64,000 bases of DNA, from assembly GCF_900445255.1 (NCBI RefSeq), contig NZ_UAPU01000005.1, positions 1-64,000 of the forward strand. Direction: 5' to 3'. The notes below the pieces were generated by a model. It was not told the origin of the DNA and did not search any database. It saw only the letters and a list, made by a program, of their open reading frames with translations. Positions 40,611 through 49,474 of the stretch are shown in pieces (the stretch's first letter is position 1; each line of letters starts with the position of its first letter). A program made the translations under genes and the position numbers. The stretch comes from Anaerobiospirillum thomasii. Lineage in GTDB: Bacteria; Pseudomonadota; Gammaproteobacteria; Enterobacterales; Succinivibrionaceae.

Positions 40611-41069
40611 ATGAGCTTAGGCGTATTAGGCTACTTTGGCAACGGCCTTAAGGCTGTCTTATTTACATGCTCAAGTCTACAGGTGCTAACCTTTAAAGAT
40701 GTGCAGGTCAATCGCTCTGCCAGGTATGCACAGCATGATGTAATTGGAGCTATGCCTATAAATGAATATGTAGGCAAATCCTTATCTACTGTGTCCTTTA
40801 CTATTACACTATCGCAGGATCACAATGCAGTGCCTATGCTTTACTTTGACGTTTTAAAGAACATCTTAGAGAGTGGGCAGGCGCAGAAACTTATCCTTGG
40901 CCCTGATTATATGGGCGAGTTTGTTCTAGAAAGTTATGACGAAAACAGAAAGCATTTTACAGGTATTGGCATCTGCACCTTTGCTGAGGTCACGCTGCAC
41001 TTGCGTGAAGTTGGTGGATTTAATCTTTTAAATGAAATCGTTAACAAGGTCAAAGAGGTGATTTCATGA
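40611..41069 (+). CDS. Tail protein U-like (P2 gpU family)
   Basis: 152 aa from the ATG at 40611, which has GTGAGG upstream (a GTG at 40599 is an alternative). RYAQHDVIGAMPINEYVGKS and MGEFVLESYDENRKHFTGIG fit gpU. In P2 U lies beside T and D; here it sits after the cargo genes. Confidence 0.8.
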   Translation: MSLGVLGYFGNGLKAVLFTCSSLQVLTFKDVQVNRSARYAQHDVIGAMPINEYVGKSLSTVSFTITLSQDHNAVPMLYFDVLKNILESGQAQKLILGPDYMGEFVLESYDENRKHFTGIGICTFAEVTLHLREVGGFNLLNEIVNKVKEVIS

Positions 41070-41395
41070 AGCTGCTTGTATCAACTCTGACAGACATTGA
41101 CTTAAATCCCTCATCAGAAGTGGCCGAGATTGTACAGAACGTGCAGACCATTATAAGCACGGTAAAGGGCACAGTGCCACTTAATAGAGATTTTGGAATT
41201 GATAGCTCCTTTATTGACGATCCTGCACCAATGGCGCAGATGCAGTGCAGAGTTTCAATCATTGACGCTGTTAAGACATATGAGCCAAGGGCTAGAGTTA
41301 AAAGCATAGATTTCAAACAAGGGGCAGATGATGTCATGGACGGCAGACTGCTGCCAATTGTAACTATAGAGATAGAGGCAGAGAATGAGCGCTAG
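41066..41395 (+). CDS. Baseplate wedge protein W (gp25-like)
   Basis: 109 aa. IVQNVQTIISTVKGTVPLNR and DFGIDSSFIDDP are gp25/W-family residues. ATGA overlap with gene U. Confidence 0.9.
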   Translation: MKLLVSTLTDIDLNPSSEVAEIVQNVQTIISTVKGTVPLNRDFGIDSSFIDDPAPMAQMQCRVSIIDAVKTYEPRARVKSIDFKQGADDVMDGRLLPIVTIEIEAENER

Positions 41396-42515
41396 ATTTA
41401 ATTTACCTGATATAAACTTTTTAGAAGTGGACTCACAAAGGGTCACAGATGAAATAATTGCAGAGTATGAGAGGATCACAGATAGAGCTCTGGCCCCTTC
41501 TGACCCTGTAAGGCTTTTTCTTTTGTCCTTAGCTGCCATTATCATTAAGCAGCGTAACGCCTTTGACCTTGGCGCCAAGCAGAATTTACTGTCATACGCA
41601 TCAGGTGAGCGCCTTGACCACCTGGGCGCATTTGTTAATACGACAAGAATAGAAGCTACAGGAGCGCAGACTACACTTAAATTCACGCTCAACCAAGCGC
41701 AGGACGGTGTTTATACAATTCCAAAGGGTACAAGAGTAACCAATGGTGTATTTACATTTGCCACTGACAGCATATATGAAATAATGCCACCTGAGACCAC
41801 GGCCGAGATTTCAGCCACTGCCCTTGAGCTTGGCGAGATTGGCAATAACATACCTGTGGGCAAGATAAATCAGCTTGTAGATCCTCTGCCTTCAATTACC
41901 AAAGTTGAGAATATCACAGCCACATCTGGCGCAGGTGATAGGGAAGATGATGAGCGCTATGCAATGCGCATCAAGCTAGCCCCAGCATCGTTTTCAGTGG
42001 CAGGACCGGCTAAGGCATATGAGTACCATACCTTAAGCTATAGCACGGCTATCATAGATGCAAAAATATACGGACTTGAAGATCACCCTGGCAATGTCTA
42101 CATTCATCCACTTTTGACCAATGGAGAGCTGCCGCAGACAGAATTTTTAGAAGCACTTACAGCGTATTTAAATGCAGACACAATAAGACCTCTCACAGAT
42201 AAGCTTATGGTCAGTGCTCCTACATCTGTTAATTATCAGATTACAGCCACTTGGTATTTATCCAAAGACGATATAAACCGTATCAATCAAGTAAAAGAGC
42301 AGGTCACCAAAGCAGTAGAAGATTACAGGCTTTGGCAACAAAGTAAGATAGGTGCTGATATTAATCCTGATGTCTTGATTGAATATGTCAGAAAAGCAGG
42401 AGCAAAGCGCATTGTGATTACAGAGCCTGAATATAAAGTTGTGCAGCAGTCAGAAGTGGCTCAATGCCTTGCATCTGCTGTCAATCTCACATACGGAGGC
42501 ATAGAAGATCAATGA
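41385..42515 (+). CDS. Baseplate assembly protein J
   Basis: 376 aa. NAFDLGAKQNLLSYASGERL, LDHLGAFVNTTR and GAGDREDDERYAMRIKLAPA are hallmark gpJ segments. Part of the baseplate wedge with W and I. Confidence 0.93.
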   Translation: MSARFNLPDINFLEVDSQRVTDEIIAEYERITDRALAPSDPVRLFLLSLAAIIIKQRNAFDLGAKQNLLSYASGERLDHLGAFVNTTRIEATGAQTTLKFTLNQAQDGVYTIPKGTRVTNGVFTFATDSIYEIMPPETTAEISATALELGEIGNNIPVGKINQLVDPLPSITKVENITATSGAGDREDDERYAMRIKLAPASFSVAGPAKAYEYHTLSYSTAIIDAKIYGLEDHPGNVYIHPLLTNGELPQTEFLEALTAYLNADTIRPLTDKLMVSAPTSVNYQITATWYLSKDDINRINQVKEQVTKAVEDYRLWQQSKIGADINPDVLIEYVRKAGAKRIVITEPEYKVVQQSEVAQCLASAVNLTYGGIEDQ

Positions 42516-43339
42516 AAAAAATAAATACATCTTCACTGATGCGCTCTATTCTGCCTTCATCTATTACAAAGGATAAGAAGGTAGTAGACAGCGCAGAGGC
42601 TTTGGACAGCCAGCTAAAAGAGATAAGCGCTCACACAGATGATGGCATGCTCTTATATAAGATTGACTATCTGCCCTCAGATGTTTTGGACCATTTGGCA
42701 ATGCAGTGGGACGCTGAGGTGTGGCGTGATTCATGGCCACTACACATAAAAAGATCATCTCTTAAGGCGCTAATTAGTGAAAAGACACGCATGGGCACAG
42801 TAAGTGCCGTTAAAAATGCTATCAAGGGTTTAGGCAGCGCAGGCTACATTACAGAATGGTTTGCAAGAGAGCCACCAACAGCGCCCCATACTTTTAATAT
42901 CAGCATTGATCAGAATGAAATTGAGGGCATAGCAGATGAAGAGCTTATATATGATATAAAAAGAAGCATCAATGCCACCAAGCCGGTAAGATCGCAATAT
43001 ACAATTTCTGTTATTCAAAAATTTCAGGATGATATCTTTGTAGGTGGCTCATCAAGGCCTTTGGTTTATGGACGCATATCACAGACCATTACAGAAAATG
43101 CAGATGTGGCATCTAATATATACGCAGCTGCTGCATCAAGACCTTTAACTTTTGCCCGTATCTCACAATATGTGGGTGTGCCTTATGGCTGTGCTACAGA
43201 TAAAACAGTGACCATAAGTGCAAGCGCAAGAGCCCTAACATATACAAGACTTACACCAAAGGCCAAAGAGAGCGCAAAACTTGGCGTGTCCTTAACCTTA
43301 AGTGACGGTATAAGACCTCTTTCCTTCAACCGAATTTAA
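42512..43339 (+). CDS. Tail protein I
   Basis: 275 aa from the ATG at 42512 (ATGA overlap with J). LLYKIDYLPSDVLDHLAMQW and DSWPLHIKRSSLKALI match gpI; the C-terminal part adds three repeats of a SxRxLxYxRxS-like motif (SSRPLVYGRIS, ASRPLTFARIS, SARALTYTRLT), which I have not seen in P2 gpI. Confidence 0.88.
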   Translation: MKKINTSSLMRSILPSSITKDKKVVDSAEALDSQLKEISAHTDDGMLLYKIDYLPSDVLDHLAMQWDAEVWRDSWPLHIKRSSLKALISEKTRMGTVSAVKNAIKGLGSAGYITEWFAREPPTAPHTFNISIDQNEIEGIADEELIYDIKRSINATKPVRSQYTISVIQKFQDDIFVGGSSRPLVYGRISQTITENADVASNIYAAAASRPLTFARISQYVGVPYGCATDKTVTISASARALTYTRLTPKAKESAKLGVSLTLSDGIRPLSFNRI

Positions 43340-43412
43340 TAGCTTTATACAAGTTATGGCTTTGATTTACATCAAGGCATGGGATTCTTTTGTCTAAAAA
43401 TAGGAGTAGATC

Positions 43413-44120
43413 ATGGCAGTACAGCCAATTAATATCACACTAACCACGGCAGGTCTTAATGAGATCATAAATGCCGAGAAAAATGGTACAGCGCCTGTAC
43501 TCTTACAGACTGTGAAATTTTCAGATACCGATCAGACGGTAGATGTTAACACTTCTCAACTGACCAATGAGGTGGCAAGCGTTACCACTCTATCTGGCGC
43601 TAATGTTGGAGACGGCATTATACATATTCTTGCAAGAGATGAAAGCGCAGCTGTCTATTCTGTCAGAGCCTTTGGCATATATACCGATAATGGCACACTC
43701 TTTGGAGTGTATTCGCAGGCAGAGCCAATCATTCAAAAAGTAGGCGCATCTATAGCAGAGCTTGCAATTGATTTCCTTGTTCAAGGGTTTAAACCTACCT
43801 CTGTGACCTTTGGAGATGCTAATTTTTTAAATCCACCGGCAACTACAGAAACAGCTGGCGTGGCCGAGATTGCAACCTCTGATGAGGTCAAGCTTGGCAA
43901 CAGTGGCAACACCATAGTAACACCGGCCACATTAAGCAGGCATTTAAAAGATGATTTAGGTCTTGATACAGCAACCATGCCACCAGGTGGGTATGGAGGA
44001 GCAATAACTGCATTACAAGACGAGCTTAAAAAGGGCAAGGTTGAATTTGTAGCATCAGCTCCAAGCGAGAAACAACCTAACACATTATATGTAGAACAAT
44101 TTAACGGCGAGGTGTTCTAA
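43413..44120 (+). CDS. Tail fibre protein, N-terminal module (H-like)
   Basis: 235 aa. The N-terminal baseplate-binding domain (ITLTTAGLNEIINAEKNGT, SVRAFGIYTDNGTLFGVYSQ) is followed by a fibre repeat (PPATTETAGVAEIATSDEV, TIVTPATLSRHL). It ends short at LYVEQFNGEVF and is continued by separate beta-helix genes, so the fibre is assembled from more than one polypeptide. Overlaps the next ATG by one base (TAATG). Confidence 0.82.
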   Translation: MAVQPINITLTTAGLNEIINAEKNGTAPVLLQTVKFSDTDQTVDVNTSQLTNEVASVTTLSGANVGDGIIHILARDESAAVYSVRAFGIYTDNGTLFGVYSQAEPIIQKVGASIAELAIDFLVQGFKPTSVTFGDANFLNPPATTETAGVAEIATSDEVKLGNSGNTIVTPATLSRHLKDDLGLDTATMPPGGYGGAITALQDELKKGKVEFVASAPSEKQPNTLYVEQFNGEVF

Positions 44121-44971
44121 TGCAACAGATTAAAGACTTAGTGGCTACCGACATTAGCAGGAGCTTGTTTGAAAAGATACAAAAAGGATTAGCAATAAAA
44201 GGCAAGTCTGAATTTGACTATTATGTATCATCACAAGGTAATGATGCTGACGCTGACGGTACAGAACAGAAGCCGTTTAAAACAATTCATAAAACATTAC
44301 AGTTTATTTATGAAAAGCACCCTTGTGATAACGATGTTAAAATGATTAATATTGTTTTTCTTACAGACTTCACCGATACCTCGCATATTGTGATAGACAG
44401 TAGATTGTATAGCTCTTTTATTTCTTTTAGAGCTAACAACAAAAATGTAATTTTAAGTACTGTAAAAATTAATAATGCACGTGCAGATTTTAGAGGTATA
44501 AAGTTTAAGCCTAAAGGAAGTGGGAGCAGTTCATCACCAATTGCCGTTACAAATTATTCAACATGCAATATAATAGATTGTACATTTCTTTCTACCTCTG
44601 ATAGTTATTCACAATATATAATATGTACAACAATGAGTACGGTTACTATTCAGGGTGACACTGTTATTAACATAGAAAATACAAGCCTAAAAAATTCTTT
44701 TATTTCGGTGTATAACAAGTCAACCATAGCAATTAGCCAGGCCAATTTAATTCTACAGAGTAATATGACGGTGCCATATTTTTATTTGGTATCAAGACAA
44801 AGCGAGGTCTATGTTTACAGCACATCAAATGTCACCCCTAACACGTACAGCGTTACAGGTAAAAAGTATTTAGTTAATATATTATCTAACTTAAATACTA
44901 TAGGTAGAGGTGATGCAGTCTTATTTGGCAATCAAGCAGGAGCAATAGAGAAAGATGGAAAAATCTATTAA
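44120..44971 (+). CDS. Beta-helix tail fibre/tip protein, copy 1
   Basis: 283 aa. Short N-terminal helix (QIKDLVATDISRSLFEKIQK), then DYYVSSQGNDADADGTEQKP FKTI-type opening of a right-handed beta helix with Asn/Ser/Thr-rich coils. Likely host-binding. It ends GNQAGAIEKDGKIY. A related gene follows at once. Confidence 0.7.
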   Translation: MQQIKDLVATDISRSLFEKIQKGLAIKGKSEFDYYVSSQGNDADADGTEQKPFKTIHKTLQFIYEKHPCDNDVKMINIVFLTDFTDTSHIVIDSRLYSSFISFRANNKNVILSTVKINNARADFRGIKFKPKGSGSSSSPIAVTNYSTCNIIDCTFLSTSDSYSQYIICTTMSTVTIQGDTVINIENTSLKNSFISVYNKSTIAISQANLILQSNMTVPYFYLVSRQSEVYVYSTSNVTPNTYSVTGKKYLVNILSNLNTIGRGDAVLFGNQAGAIEKDGKIY

Positions 44972-44995
44972 TACCGTTAGGGGGGGGTAAACCCT

Positions 44996-45829
44996 ATTAA
45001 AATCAATGGCTTAGTAGCCGAGCAAATTTCTAAAGACTTGGCTACTAGGTTATTAAATAAATCATATCTTAGACAGGAAAGCGATTTAGCCTTATATATA
45101 TCTAATCAAGGTGATGATAGTACAGCTGACGGCTCACAAGATAAGCCATTTAAAACTTTAAGTAAGTGCTTAAGATATATATTAAATTATGTATGCACAA
45201 ATTATTTTATTAGAATTAATTTTTTAACCGACTACATAGAGACAGAAGATGTTATCAAAATAAGAGCGATTAATATGGGTGGGTTTCTTGAAATTAATTC
45301 CAATGGGCACAATGTAGTACTTAATCATATAAAGATTTACCAAAGCTTTGTGACTTTTAAAGGCATTAACTTTAAGCAGACATACGATGATAATTTGCTA
45401 TATTGTGCTGACAGTTCCATGGTATATTTTACTGATACATTTACTGTTACTTTAAAAGATAACTGTGTGCATAGAGTTTTTTATCCTAACAGAAACTCAC
45501 ATATACAAATAATAGAAACTGCAAACATAACAATCAATGGAACTACAACAGGAAAAGGTGCCGAGTTGTTTAGAGCGCAAGTAAATTGTTCAATTTTACT
45601 GATGGCTAACAGCTTAACGATTGGCAACTCATTAACAAATATAGTGGGTATTAACTGCTATTATAATTCAATAGTAATATTTATTCCCCAGTCCTTTATC
45701 GCTCCACCTAGGCCTGACGCTCAAGCTTATTATGCTTCTTACAACTCCCATATAGGCTTTAACGGCAAAGGAAAACCACAAAATCTAGGTGGCCTTACTA
45801 CTGTAGATCAATCATCATCAATATCATAG
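44996..45829 (+). CDS. Beta-helix tail fibre/tip protein, copy 2, start unclear
   Basis: The homologous frame begins IKINGLVAEQISKDLATRLL, matching IKDLVATDISRSLFEK of copy 1, and continues ALYISNQGDDSTADGSQDKP. No ATG or GTG opens it. An in-frame TAG at 44978-44980 and a run of eight G (44980-44987) lie just upstream, leaving only ATT at 44996 or TTG at 45038 as starts. It may be initiated at a rare codon behind the G-run, or be switched by changes in the run. Confidence 0.6.
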   Translation: MKINGLVAEQISKDLATRLLNKSYLRQESDLALYISNQGDDSTADGSQDKPFKTLSKCLRYILNYVCTNYFIRINFLTDYIETEDVIKIRAINMGGFLEINSNGHNVVLNHIKIYQSFVTFKGINFKQTYDDNLLYCADSSMVYFTDTFTVTLKDNCVHRVFYPNRNSHIQIIETANITINGTTTGKGAELFRAQVNCSILLMANSLTIGNSLTNIVGINCYYNSIVIFIPQSFIAPPRPDAQAYYASYNSHIGFNGKGKPQNLGGLTTVDQSSSIS

Positions 45830-45837
45830 GAGATAAC

Positions 45838-46467
45838 ATGACAGACATTACAGACTTTGAAACTGAAAATGCATACACCCCTTACTACAAGTTAGATAAC
45901 GGCAAGGTGTATGACAAGGACAGGCTTAAGTTTGTTGACAATTCAGATGCAGAATACAAGGCCTTTATTGATGCAGGCAATGAACCCTTATCAATTAACA
46001 ATGGCTATACCGTGCAGGAATTAAAAGACAGCGTGCTTAAGTTTTATGGGTGGCCTATTGGCGACTGCTTGCTTACATTAGATGAGCTTAAGCAGAACAA
46101 ATTACTTGAGCTTGAGACTAGGTCAGCTAAGTTTGAGGACAACTTAAATAAAAATATGTACTTTAAATCAAGCCTTGGTTTTAAATGTAACGGCGATAGA
46201 CGCACTCGCTCTAACCTAGAGGATTTAATATCAACCTTTGCCCTCGCATCTCAAGGTCAAACGACAGTTGATTATCGTGACTATGATAACCACGTTCAAA
46301 AAGTAACACTTGAAAATCTTAAGACGCTGTTATCAGAACACATAGGGAATGGCCTTAACATCTATCAGCAGAAGTGGGCGTTACAAGATAAGATTAATAA
46401 TGCTCAATCGGTTGATGAGTTAAATCAAATCAAGATTGAATGTGAGATGAAAGACTATACGGCTTAG
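45838..46467 (+). CDS. Tail fibre assembly protein (DUF4376-like)
   Basis: 209 aa. The N-terminus resembles Tfa chaperones (TPYYKLDNGKVYDKDRLKFV). The C-terminus is DUF4376-like (LETRSAKFEDNLNKNMYFKS, DYRDYDNHVQKVTLENLKTL). It helps fibre folding. Good AGGAGAT site. Confidence 0.82.
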   Translation: MTDITDFETENAYTPYYKLDNGKVYDKDRLKFVDNSDAEYKAFIDAGNEPLSINNGYTVQELKDSVLKFYGWPIGDCLLTLDELKQNKLLELETRSAKFEDNLNKNMYFKSSLGFKCNGDRRTRSNLEDLISTFALASQGQTTVDYRDYDNHVQKVTLENLKTLLSEHIGNGLNIYQQKWALQDKINNAQSVDELNQIKIECEMKDYTA

Positions 46468-46486
46468 TTACTAGGCACATAAAGAA

Positions 46487-46513
46487 AGGGCACCCACAAG
46501 AGGTGCCTTTTTT
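46487..46513. terminator. Terminator after the fibre genes, GGCACC/GGTGCC type
   Basis: GGCACC-CACAAGA-GGTGCC followed by six T; AAAG-rich on the other side, so usable on both strands. Same stem as at 12.1 and 12.3 kb. Confidence 0.85.
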
Positions 46514-46555
46514 ATTATATAAACATCTTCAAGTACAAAAGGAGTATAGCATTTA

Positions 46556-46702
46556 ATGCTAAAGTTTTCAGCAAATTTAAAGGATAGCAATATGTTTTTT
46601 AATCAATTTAAGTGGTTTAAATACCTATATGCTTTATCAGTTCTTGGCTTAATTAATGGAGTTACATTCTTGATTATTTGTATAGGCCTAGCAATTAAAT
46701 AA
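46556..46702 (+). CDS. Small membrane cassette protein, 48 aa
   Basis: Frame MLKFSANLKDSNMFFNQFKW then one helix (about 24-46). AAAAGGAG upstream. The M-x-F...M-x-F pattern resembles the genes at 12146 and 47208. Flanked by two GGCACC-type hairpins. Confidence 0.58.
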   Translation: MLKFSANLKDSNMFFNQFKWFKYLYALSVLGLINGVTFLIICIGLAIK

Positions 46703-46705
46703 AAC

Positions 46706-46737
46706 AAAAGGCACCTTAATTCAGTGCCTTTTCTATT
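46706..46737. terminator. Cassette-boundary hairpin GGCAC/GTGCC
   Basis: AAAAGGCAC and GTGCCTTTT arms around CTTAATTCA; T-rich on both strands after the stem. Confidence 0.68.
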
Positions 46738-46768
46738 AACATTCTCTTTAAAGGATATTATATTATAG

Positions 46769-46948
46769 ATGAATATTTTTCTTGATGTCAATGAGTTGTT
46801 TTACGTGGTACTGTTTATGGATAACATGAATTTTATAGGGCAATTCTTATTATTTGGTATTGCTGTTTGTAGCTATGGAGTTGGGCTGTATTTTATCTTT
46901 AGGCTAATCAAAGATGTTATATATTTTGTACGAGGGTTTAATAAATGA
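46769..46948 (+). CDS. Small membrane cassette protein, 59 aa
   Basis: Frame MNIFLDVNELFYVVLFMDNM then a long hydrophobic stretch and a basic end. The leader AAGGATATTATATTATAG-ATG is the shared form. Its C-terminal half resembles the gene at 12567. It overlaps the next start by four bases. Confidence 0.55.
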   Translation: MNIFLDVNELFYVVLFMDNMNFIGQFLLFGIAVCSYGVGLYFIFRLIKDVIYFVRGFNK

Positions 46949-47148
46949 ATGATGAGCCAATTTCACAATTAGATAGACAAATACAAGAGCTTATAAACAA
47001 TAAAGCCGATGCTAAGGATTTAAAAATTGCTCTGTTAGAACAATACAAACAAGGGCATAAAGACGGTAGAGACCAAGCATACAAAATTATAGGATTATTC
47101 TTTATGGGCATAATTGCTGTTGCAACTCTATTAAATTTTCTTTTCTAA
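46945..47148 (+). CDS. Tail-anchored small protein, 67 aa
   Basis: Soluble helical N-terminus (ISQLDRQIQELINNKADAKD), then a single C-terminal transmembrane helix (about 48-66). Coupled to the previous small membrane gene by an ATGA overlap. Unknown function. Confidence 0.6.
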   Translation: MNDEPISQLDRQIQELINNKADAKDLKIALLEQYKQGHKDGRDQAYKIIGLFFMGIIAVATLLNFLF

Positions 47149-47207
47149 CTATCAAAATACTTCATCAATTTCACCTATCTTAAATTATAATTATAAGAGT
47201 AATTTAC

Positions 47208-47363
47208 ATGAGATTTATTTTGGATATCAAACAATTTAGGGATATTATTATGCTTTTTAATGGATTTTTTTGGACAAATATTTTAAGACTTTGCATCATG
47301 CTGGGGTTAATAGGTTTAGCTCTCATACCTTACGGAATTTTCTTTTATTTGGTTAATATTTAA
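47208..47363 (+). CDS. Small membrane cassette protein, 51 aa
   Basis: Frame MRFILDIKQFRDIIMLFNGF and one helix (about 25-49). Closest relative in this window is 12146, sharing DIKQF and MLF at the same spacing, 35 kb away across the prophage. Confidence 0.6.
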   Translation: MRFILDIKQFRDIIMLFNGFFWTNILRLCIMLGLIGLALIPYGIFFYLVNI

Positions 47364-47380
47364 TTATATTATGGTATTTT

Positions 47381-47674
47381 ATGAAAAACTTTTTTAGAAA
47401 TTTAAAGCAGTTATTAATCTCTATAGACCAAGTGCTGATGTGTTTTATAGGCTTGCTAATCAGCGTCTTTAAGCATGATTATAAGTGCTATGCAGACATG
47501 ACAATCAGCGCTAATGCGTGGCGTTTAAATCAAAAAGGGTATTGGTATGGCAAAGCATTAAGGATCTTTATTGACCTGCTGTTTAGTCCTTTTGGCAAAA
47601 ATCACTGCCAGCAGGCATGGGAAAGTGAGGTTAATAAAGCACATCTGCCAACTGATTTTAAAGGGAAAAATTAG
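47381..47674 (+). CDS. Prophage-end protein, 97 aa
   Basis: N-terminal hydrophobic segment (about 10-30), then DMTISANAWRLNQKGYWYGK and RIFIDLLFSPFGKNHCQQAW. I remember similar short proteins at the ends of lambdoid prophages but cannot name a function. It is the last prophage gene before the attachment-site candidate. Confidence 0.6.
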   Translation: MKNFFRNLKQLLISIDQVLMCFIGLLISVFKHDYKCYADMTISANAWRLNQKGYWYGKALRIFIDLLFSPFGKNHCQQAWESEVNKAHLPTDFKGKN

Positions 47675-47682
47675 GTCGTGAT

Positions 47683-47811
47683 CACTGTAAAATTGATGTA
47701 AAATCTAAATTAAATCAATGTAAAAAGTGCGTCTATGGTGATCATGTTTTTCCAACCTATTGAAAAATAAGGGTAATTTATGTGGATTTCTAATCCCTTC
47801 CCTTCCGCCAC
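47683..47811 (+). other. Candidate attR of the prophage
   Basis: Three direct TGTAAAA motifs (47686, 47697, 47719) lie between two TGATCA boxes, resembling integrase arm sites. About 65 bp on, 47784-47811 reads GATTTCTAATCCC then TTCCCTTCCGCCA, like the 3' end of a tRNA gene (T-loop plus acceptor ending CCGCCA). No whole tRNA is present, as expected for the distal end of a prophage that entered a tRNA gene. The T-loop has one unusual base. Confidence 0.42.
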
Positions 47812-47832
47812 AAAACCCATTCAACCCCAAAT

Positions 47833-47859
47833 TTCAGGGAAGAGCCTGAAGTTAGTGTT
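47833..47859. repeat. Solitary ISL3-type terminal repeat
   Basis: TCAACCCCAAATTTCAGGG followed by AAGAGCC matches an ISL3 end, closer to the classical GGCTCTTC form than the intact element at 49.5 kb. No element is attached. The surrounding gap 47675-48212 otherwise holds the attR candidate, a TTGACA box at 47926, and a GATCTT-N7-AAGATC hairpin near 48037-48055. Confidence 0.6.
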
Positions 47860-49474
47860 GTTAGAAAAGCGAGGTTTAAGCCTGACGGAGCAATATGACG
47901 GGAAATTATACAAAATAGGGTATTGACAAATTAAAAAAGCAGATGAAATAAAAAGTAAGCAAAAATGGATGAATTTTTTTCTTTTTTCGAGCTAAAAATT
48001 ACTCAGAAGACTATATAAAAGATCACAACTCCACGGATCTTCTAACACAAGATCGTCAGATCTTCTTCGCAATATTAAACACTAAAGCAACCTATATCAA
48101 TCTAGTGCAACTCCATACTTTTTGCTTTGACGTGGCTTTTCTTAGATCCTATAATTAGAAAAAATAGGTGTTGACATAAAATACAGAATAAGTCGGACAA
48201 GATGGAGGCTTTATGCAGACAAGAGAACAAAAAATAAATAAAGTATGCCAGGCAGTTCAATATCTAAGTGATGATAGTCTTGATAAGCTTATGTCTCTTA
48301 ATTTTAAAGATGGAGATGCTATTGTCAGCTCTTATTTTCCATCTAAAGATATGACAGATAAAACGCGCAAGGCAATTGATGAGGCCTATGCTAGTGGTTT
48401 TGTTGGCCCTTTTGAGACTGCATGAGAATTCCAGATTAAATTAAACATAATTCTTTTATTTTTGCACAACGTTCCAATATCTTTAAACGCTTTTCCAATA
48501 ATTTTAAATTCAGATCCAATATTTTTGATCGTTTCAATATTGGTATTATGTAAATCAATAAAATTTTGTATGCATTTTTGAGCTATCAGTCTAAAAACAT
48601 TATAACAAATTAAACCGCCTTCTATTTAAGAGTCATCATTACTATACCGCAATGATGCGGCATCATAATGAGGATTATTAAATGAAAAATTATGAACAAT
48701 TACGCTCTATGTGTTTACATATACTAAGTGGGTGTACCCATCGTGACATAGCCAAGAAGTTTGGAGTATCAGCTTCTCTTGTTTCAGTATATAAGAGAAG
48801 AATGCTTGAAAACGGCGAGATGGTGCCAGGTTCAAATGGCCTTAAGAAGCTTGATTCTTTAAGTGAAGATGAACTTATAAATATTATTTTCCCTACAGCT
48901 GTGCGTAATCCAGATGGTGGCATCAAGTCATTTACAGTCAGCAGACCTAGACATAATACTCTCATGCCTAATTTTGATGTAATAGCAATGACTTTACTTG
49001 AATCACGTGTCTCTAAGAAGTTCTGCTACACAGACTACCTATGTGAATGTGAAAGGCAACAAAAAGATCCAATATCGCGAAGTGATTTTTATGAAAAGCT
49101 AAGGATTAAGTTAAAAGCTATTAAAGGACCTAAAATTTATATGCAGCAGGAAAGACAATATGGCGAGGAGGTATGTATTGATTACTGCGGAGACACAGTC
49201 CCATACATAGATCAAGGAGTAAAAAGAAAGGGCGTTGTATGCGTTCTCACATGGAGCGCAAGCTATTACAGCTTTGCCATAATAATACCTTCACAAAGTA
49301 CAGAGAATACATGTTTTGCTATTGGCCAAGCCTTTAAGTTTTTTAAATATCTGCCAATTACCTTACATTGCGACAATGCAAAAAGCATGGTCACCTCCCA
49401 CACAAAAGGCGCTGAAGCAAGATTTAATGATTCCTTCGCCTATTTTATGGAGAGGCTTGGGGTTTCTTTATACG

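Noticed and set aside
47784-47811. A complete tRNA gene at the prophage end
   Set aside because: Only a 3' part is visible; no D-arm or anticodon arm can be folded upstream.
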